Assembly: GCA_003415625.1 (NCBI GenBank)
Contig: PYIU01000006.1
Span: 124,001-188,000 of the forward strand
Source of the DNA: Aquanectria penicillioides
Taxonomy: Eukaryota > Ascomycota > Sordariomycetes > Hypocreales > Nectriaceae
Direction of reading: 5' to 3'
DNA length: 64,000 bases
Shown: positions 57,496-64,000 of the stretch, in pieces
Numbering within the stretch: position 1 is the stretch's first letter
How the letters are laid out: each line of letters begins with the position of its first letter
The notes under the pieces: generated by a model
Database searches by the model: none
Told to the model about the DNA's origin: nothing
The model's input: the letters and a program-made list of their open reading frames with translations, nothing else
Position numbers and translations under genes: made by a program

Positions 57496-60400
57496 ATGGC
57501 ATCATTAGACATGACGGAACGTTCTGATATCTTCCGTGCTTTTCGGTAAGTCGAACTTCACGGGTGGGCGAGTAGCTCTAACAACCCATCAGGTCGTACA
57601 GGCACCTACTGCGCGATCTGCAACCTAATTTTTTCTTGAATTTGTACCTTTGTGACGACTGCGACATGGACAAAGATACGGACAAAGAAATATGGTATTG
57701 TTCGAGTTGCGAAGCTCACTTGTGCATGGAGCATTGGGATAGCCGACACAAACCTACACGGAAACGAAGAGCGAGTCACGAAAAGGTGAGCCCGATACTT
57801 GCAGAAATCCTTGATGAGATTTTCCCAATCCCGGGCCGCCTCGAAGCAGATGTAGACAAGTTGATCGAAGCAGATTGCGGGTCCTTTTGGTTTGGTGCCA
57901 AAAAGAATGATGGAAAGTGGAATTTTGAAGAAGGAACCACATATGAGGAGCTTGTCCTCAGAACACCGAAGGCCCCAAGCGAGGTGTATCCTGGACTGGT
58001 CTCATTTGTAGGTCAAACGGGTGCGTCGTCCGTCATCTGCGACTTCTTTTTCCTGGCTGGACCTAACACAATGATTTAGGAGATGGAAAAAGCACCCTAA
58101 TCAATCTCCTTCTCAAGGTAGCAGGAGTATTTCCATTAAATTCTGTACCTTCAAAAGTCGGATTTCTGGGTCGGAGGTTCCAGCCAGCCCCCATCATTGG
58201 AACCCCCGGAGACCATGTCCCCACATCCGCGCACGTTCACCTTTATGTAGATCAGCGAACCTCAAAGACGACAAACCCCATGCTTTTTGCAGATTGCGAG
58301 GGCCTCAATGGTGGAGAGATGGAACCAAGAACAGTGAGAAACAAGACGGCTGAAACAAACGAATCCGGTTCCTCCGGTGCAGGTATTCTGAAAGGGACCT
58401 CGAACGATATCACTTGGGCAAGTTCTTCACAACCGACTTCTAGAAAGTTCATCGTGACAGAGCTTTACCCTCGAATTCTCTACACATTTTCCGATGTGGT
58501 CGTTTTTGTTTTGGGAAATCAACGGTAAATTCAATTCCAAGTACACAAAAGTCTGAGGCTAATTCTACGTCAATCCTATGCACAAAGAACGCATGAGGAT
58601 ACTGTAAAGCAACTTGCAGACTGGGCTCTAAATGTCATTCAAAGTTCAACCAACCAGTCAGTTTTGCCTCACGCAATTATTGTACTCAACCAATCAGCAC
58701 GCGCCGATTCCTCCTCCAGCTGGGACATAGAAAAAGCTACAAATGAGTTACTGGGGGACACTGGCCTTAAATCTGATTTATTCAATCTTGCAGACTTCAA
58801 AAAGCATGTTAACTATTGGCGCGAGCGGTATCATAAATCTTCTGAAGACATTCCATCAGCAAGGGAATTGCTAGAATCATACTACGCAAGCGTCAGAGTC
58901 ATCCTTATTCCTACCCGATTCAGCATGAACATGCTTGAGAAGCAGGTGACAAAACTTTATGATGAGATTCTAGGCTCACTAAAAAAGTCCCATCAGTACA
59001 GGGAACGTTTGGAGATGAAGCTCAACGCTGAAACATTCATGCTGTTTATGAACAAGGCCTTTAAGCACTTCACCGACGGTATTACCATCCCATTCAATTT
59101 CGTCCAAGCATGGTTTGAAATCAATCAATCATCGACTGTTAGCGACTTCCCCAAAGGCATTCTCAATTTAGCACTTGCTGTCCAGAGAGTGAATCAGCTT
59201 GAAGGACTCAAATTGTGGGATCACCTTAGTGGCCCCGTTGCCTCATATATCTATTTGAGGGCCACGAGGCATAAAACCCCTCGAGGTATGTGATATAATT
59301 GCAAGTGCTTTGGCTTGGGTTTTTGCTAATTAATCCAGCGAATATGAATGCTGTATTTGATGGCTTTTGGCCGGATTGCGATGAAGCTCTCAAATCTTTT
59401 TATGACAGTTACTGGCCCTGCGAATATACTGAATCAACACCAAACGCCAATCAATCCTATGGCCGATGCGTAAATGTCAAAAAGACACACGAAGTCAAAG
59501 GGCATCAAAATCGTGAAGGCAAGCCTCGTCATGGTGATTGGCAAGCCAGTCACACTTTGGGACAGTTCCAGGAGAGTTTCAAAGCCTCTGTGTGGAACAA
59601 GTTCCACAAACTTTTTCTAGATGGAAACCAAGATGATCCGTGGGAAATCCACCAAAAGTCTATGGTGGACTTCTTTCGCAATCCCGAGAACAAATCAGCC
59701 TATAAGTCTTCGTCAACATGCTTCGCATGCTTATGTGATGTTCCGGCTCATTCTTTGCCTTGTGGGCATATCTTATGTGCCCAATGTGTCGACGCCGCCG
59801 GCAAGGCGCTTGGAAATGGCTTTATTGAGCTTTCTCACTGTCCTCTCATGGGGTGCGAAGGGGACACCTGGCAGGGTCGCTCGTCTTGGCTGATATCCAC
59901 CAAGCCACCGCAGGCTGGCGCGAGAATTATGACTTTAGACGGGTGAGATATTCAAACTTGACTTCTTGCAACAATCAATCATGGCAAGGGCTAATGAGAG
60001 TTTAGAGGTGGAGCTCGCGGCATGATTGAACTTGAAATCCTTCGAAGTTTAGAAGAAGCATTAGGGTGCAATATTCCATTCGGGCATTCTTTGATCTCAT
60101 TGTGGGCACAAGGTTTGTTTAGAACTTATTTTATGGCCTTCTAGAGAGCTAATATAGCCTTTCTTAGCGCTGGGGGCATAATTGCCCTTGGGCTAGCTCA
60201 CAATTGGAGTGTCGAAAAATGCACAGAGATTTTCCGTAAATCTATGAAGAGGGCGTTTTCAAAACCCTCGCCAAATAGCCTAGGGATACTGCGTCATGCT
60301 TACTCGATTCTGAACCATGGAAAGTATGACGTTCGACCGTTTGAGGATACGTTGAACCGGGTTTTCCCATCTGCCCCCTTTTTTGGTGGTAAGTTAGAAC

Positions 60401-61821
60401 TTGAAAGCGAGCCGGTCAGAGTGGCTGTCATTGCAACGACTGCGAGTAGTCCAGGAAAGCAAGTGGTGGTTTTTAGTAATTACAACCGAAAGTCGCAGGG
60501 AACGAGTGAGTAAAACGGTTGACTCTGAATCATCAGTATGGCATGCTCACAAGTCTCAGGGTCCTATCAATTTGTCCGTGCCGAAAACCCCAAAGATGAA
60601 TTAACAATTCCTCAAATGTAGGCTCCAATGGGACTTCACTGAGGACTGGCCTAACCATATAGCAGGGCTCGGGCTACCTCAGCTGCACCAGGGTATTTCC
60701 CGGAGCTAAACCACAGCCCTTCTCGACAGGTGTATCTCGATGGCGGTATTTACCATAACAATCCAATCAAAATAGCAAACGCGGAAAGGAAAGTCATATG
60801 GCCACAGAGTATAGATGGCCATCCAGCGATTGAATACCCAGACATAATTGTGTCAATCGGTACGGGCTATGAGCGAAGCGATGCGGAAGCCACTTTCGAA
60901 GATACGACGACACTGGAGAAGGAGGAGTCACAATCGTACTTTCGCACAATTTTCAATATTGGAAGTGACTATATCAAGCATGGGCTAGCATGTGAGCGGT
61001 CATGGAAGGAATGGATCGATACCCTCCAGCCTAGCTCACGCCATCACAACCGGTTTCGGAGACTCAACGTTCCTTTTGACTCTGAGTTGTCGCTGGATAA
61101 CATCGAGCCTGAGACCTTGGAGATGTATATTGACGAGACCCGCAAAGAAATGGACAAAAGGAATGAAGAGGTGAAACAAATTGCTTCGCAGCTAATAGCC
61201 TCTTGCTTCTTTTTCCACTTCAAGGTTCAAAATTGGGACCGAGATAAGATGCACTGTGAAGAAGGTAAGTATCATTTATCGCCTCGAAAAGACATTGATG
61301 TTTCGCAGACATAGATAATGACCAAATCAGGAAGAATTGAGTGTCGATTTGCTCCGGGGAAGGAAAACACAAAACGACTCGGCCTGTACTTCCAAAAATT
61401 GCACGGGAAAGAGCGCGATCCAACCAAAGCCTACCCTGCCTTCATTGTAAAAGAAACACACCTAGTCAAATACATCGACAAACACATAATCACTGCTCAA
61501 ACTATCGCTCGGATGGTCGAGGAGGGGATCTTCATTATGAATCTAAGTATTCAAGTGTCCCATGAGCTTGCCGAAACTGAGGTATGCTTGGCTCTATCTG
61601 AAGATTGGGAGAAATCGCCTCCAATAAGTGGGTTTCCGAGAAAGCTGCAGCAAGATTACCCAGGTAGGGAATTATATTTCAATTTTATACTCCTTTGAAC
61701 AGACTAACCTTTGGGGTTAATAGGCCTTGTGAGAACCCAAGGATCAGGAAACGCTACGATTGAAGATAATCATTTTGCTCGGATCCGTGCCCCCGATCAG
61801 CGCCTAAGTCTTGGGTTGTAA
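57496..61821 (+). CDS. Zinc finger-GTPase-RING-patatin fusion protein (frameshifted)
   Basis: Eleven exons: 57496-57545, 57593-58020, 58080-58524, 58588-59285, 59339-59942, 60006-60112, 60168-60505, 60560-60617, 60666-61264, 61331-61663 and 61724-61821. Domains in order: a Cys/His zinc module (C37, C40, C53, C56, C61, H64, H69); a P-loop GTPase with Walker A GQTGDGKST (157-165) and a GBP/atlastin-like DCEG (231-234); a RING-type finger (C668-x2-C671-x10-C682-x-H684-x2-C687-x2-C690, then C708-x4-C713); a patatin phospholipase with oxyanion motif GGGARG (742-747), nucleophile GTSAGG (~779) and DGG (Asp ~935); and a ~250-residue C-terminal part. All splice phases agree except within exon 6, where one base appears missing at about 60073-60085, between GGGARG and GTSAGG. 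With it the product would be about 1252 aa. Relatives are often annotated as FabD/lysophospholipase-like. Function is unknown. Confidence 0.82.
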
Positions 61822-62654
61822 AGGTCGTGTTCTTAGCCATCGTGTTTTATTTCAGAGGAAAAGAGCAGAAATTTAGTTTGTGTCGGGTTGATCCTTCTCG
61901 TGTAATCAACAATCGCTACTTCGATTACACGTCAGTCGTGATGTTTTAGCCGATACCTTCGTGTTGTCAGTTGAACATTGAGTCTTGCGATTTTAATCAA
62001 ACTGCATATTTAAAATGACCAATGAAGCTGGGAAGGCCACATTTAATGAGGTGTGATACGGTTTGGAGGCGACTAGTTGGATATGAAACGTAGTGCAATT
62101 ACCTCAAAAGGAGAATTGGGGATGGATTTTACACTTTTTTTTTTCTCTCTCTTGGTGTGGATGAATGAATAAATAACACTGGCGCCTATCAATTCTGGCG
62201 TCGATAATAATCTTAGCACAGCCAAGATTAGCTGTAGATGATGGAGATAAAAATTGAATTAAGCGTACCTACTGTAATCTTGCTATATTATGGTCAGTGA
62301 CGATAAAGCGCAGCGTGGAGCGCTACGTATTCTTATCATTGACTCATTGACTGACACTGGTCCGCACGGCTTTCCTCGGTCACCCATAATCAACTTTACT
62401 ACAAATGGGAATGTCTCCACATGAACCACGCGCTCCCCGGTTCATTTTCATCCACTCGTGACCTTTTGACTACCCAATTCTGTCTGCACTGATAACATTG
62501 AGCCGGATCCAAGCGGCCGTCCGACGTCGGACACGATAGTGAGCTTCGAATCGCAACCTATATCAATGGCGTCCCTAGGGTTTCGGGAACCCTCGCCCAC
62601 CAACAACCAGACACAGGCGAGTTGTTTACGAAGTTTCAGAGAACCTGGCCCGAA
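61822..62654. other. Intergenic region
   Basis: This is the 3' flank of the patatin gene and the promoter of the last gene. It contains a run of T (about 62140-62148) and CT-rich sequence. No gene recognised. Confidence 0.45.
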
Positions 62655-64000
62655 ATGGCGGTGATTTCTTCTCCGAGAATAACTGTTGCCCCGCGAATGG
62701 GGGATCAGCACCCTTCTACTTCCACACAAGATGTGAATATTGAGCTATCCGATGCGACACAGACGGAGCAAGAAGAGACTGTGATCTTGGGCTCAGCCGA
62801 ACCAACCCCACCAAATGGCGGATACGGTTGGGTATGCACACTAAGTGTCTTTTTAATAAATGCTCATACCTGGGGCATTAACAGTGTAAGTCCTCATCAA
62901 TGATAGTTCATCTGCGCCCTAGCTTATGAGTCGATGCATTCATTAGTCTTGGGCTGTCATCATGGCCTACTTGCCCTCACAGTCCCAGCAGCTTCGCGGT
63001 ACCCATTTAGAGTACGCCCTCATTGGAGGCTTGTCCATCTCTCAATCCTTAATGATTTCTCCCCTGGTCACCAAACTCCGGAAGGTTATCGGTCCACGAT
63101 GGAACCTTGGAATCGGAACTGTCCTCATCTTCATCTCCCTTTTGACATCATCTTTTGCCACTGAAGTATGGCACCTATTCTTGTCGCAGGGCCTCTGTTT
63201 CGGCTGGGGCATGAGTTTTGCATACATTACGGCATCTTCCATTCTGCCTTCTTGGTTTTCGACCCGGAGAAGCCTCGCCGTGGGCATCTCCTCGGCCGGC
63301 GCCGGCCTGGGTGGACTAGTGTACAGTCTCGTCACCAACAGCGCCATTGACGCGCTTGGCATCGCATGGACGTACCGAGTTCTTGCTCTCTGTAGCCTTG
63401 TCGCAAACTCAGTTTCTTCATTCCTTCTCAAAGAGTGCGGAGGGAAGAAGTATGCCCTTGTCGAAGACGCCAAGTTCAACCCGCGCGATTTTGGTCGCGT
63501 CGAGGTCCTCCTGATTATGCTCTGGGGTTTCGCAACCGAATTTGGATATATTGCTCTCCTGTATTCGCTTCCCAGTTACGCCTCTTCGATCGGATTGACT
63601 GCGACTCAAGGCTCCGTGGCCAATGCGCTTCTCAACCTAGGACTAGGATTTGGGCGTCCGGTGGTGGGACACTTCAGCGACGTGTTTGGTCGCATCAACA
63701 TCGCCATGGCCACAACAGCGGTTTGCGCCTTGCTCTGCTTTGCGCTTTGGATACCCGCCCAGTCTTTTGGACTTTTGGCAACATTTTCCCTCTTGGCAGG
63801 AACCGTTTGCGGGAGCTTCTGGTCAAGCGTGACCCCGGTTCTTGGCGAGGTTGTGGGAATCAGAAAGTTGGGCAACACATTCACTGCCATCTGCATGGCA
63901 CTGGTCCTCCCTACGACTTTTGCAGAGTCCACGGCCATGCAGCTTGTCGTACCGGAACATTTTGATGGAAAAGGTTTCATGAAAGCTCAGATCTTTGTCG
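62655..64000 (+). CDS. Monocarboxylate-transporter-like MFS permease (partial, runs off window)
   Basis: Fungal MCH/MCT-type permease. Exon 1 is 62655-62885; exon 2 starts at 62947 and stays open to the last base, giving over 420 codons in the window. The start is the ATG at 62655, since the upstream open frame has only a TTG. The N-terminus is hydrophilic (Ser/Thr/Glu-rich), then comes the MCT signature 'PPNGGYGWVCTLSVFLINAHTWGINSS', followed by 'WAVIMAYL', 'LSQGLCFGWGMSFAYITASSILPSWFSTRRSLAVGISSAGAGLGGLVYS' and, in the second half, 'GLGFGRPVVGHFSDVFGRINI'. Only the last membrane segment(s) and the stop lie outside. Substrate is unknown; family members move monocarboxylates, riboflavin or siderophores. 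No break is seen. Confidence 0.88.

Overview
The window is nuclear DNA of a filamentous ascomycete (Pezizomycotina). I infer a Sordariomycete, most likely Hypocreales, but no marker gene fixes the genus. The support is: short GT-AG introns of about 45-70 bp in nearly every gene, CTAAC/CTGAC-like branch sites, Zn2Cys6 and fungal-specific transcription factor genes, a Het-C family gene, a cyanide hydratase and many MFS permeases. I found no rRNA, tRNA or CRISPR array.

Layout. 1-9.6 kb: a Leu3-like Zn2Cys6 regulator, a convergent DUF1446-DUF4387 (AtuA-like) fusion, an MFS permease with a one-base frameshift, and a cyanide hydratase. 12-16.3 kb: a secreted or membrane Het-C family protein and a sugar porter. 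17.5-19.1 kb: a decayed DUF2235 hydrolase gene. 20.3-21.6 kb: a LAG1-type ceramide synthase. 22-26 kb: a WD40-like relic and a flavin-dependent NtaA-type monooxygenase. 26.6-28.9 kb: a mucin-like, GPI-anchored M43 metalloprotease. 29.2-34.1 kb: an intracellular GH78 alpha-L-rhamnosidase divergent from a second sugar porter. 34.3-40.7 kb: an RRM protein, then a divergent pair of glycosyltransferases (GT31-like and processive GT2). 41-43.4 kb: a fungal-specific transcription factor whose 3' end overlaps a convergent SDR gene. 45-46.2 kb: a decayed alpha/beta hydrolase. 46.6-52.9 kb: an amidase, a Zn2Cys6 regulator and a divergent anion:cation-symporter permease, with several GATAAG motifs in the shared promoter. 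53.7-55.1 kb: a decayed amino-acid/GABA permease, followed by a transition-rich tandem duplication. 57.5-61.8 kb: a ~1250-residue zinc finger-GTPase-RING-patatin protein gene with a one-base frameshift. 62.7 kb to the end: a monocarboxylate-transporter-like MFS gene that runs off the window.

How the genes may work together (inference). The window looks like an accessory, catabolism-oriented region in which substrate-specific modules sit next to genes losing function. The clearest modules are rhamnosidase plus sugar porter, amidase plus regulator plus permease, and the AtuA-like fusion plus Leu3-like regulator. Three genes carry in-frame stops of C-to-T or G-to-A type at positions where the family has Gln, Arg or Trp. 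A ~320-bp tandem duplication differs mostly by transitions. Both fit past repeat-induced point mutation (RIP) or a similar process. The most intriguing gene is the GTPase-RING-patatin fusion, whose layout suggests an NTP-controlled phospholipase with a possible role in non-self or stress response.

Exon coordinates were worked out by hand from splice signals and family continuity. They keep the reading frame throughout, but no transcript data were available.
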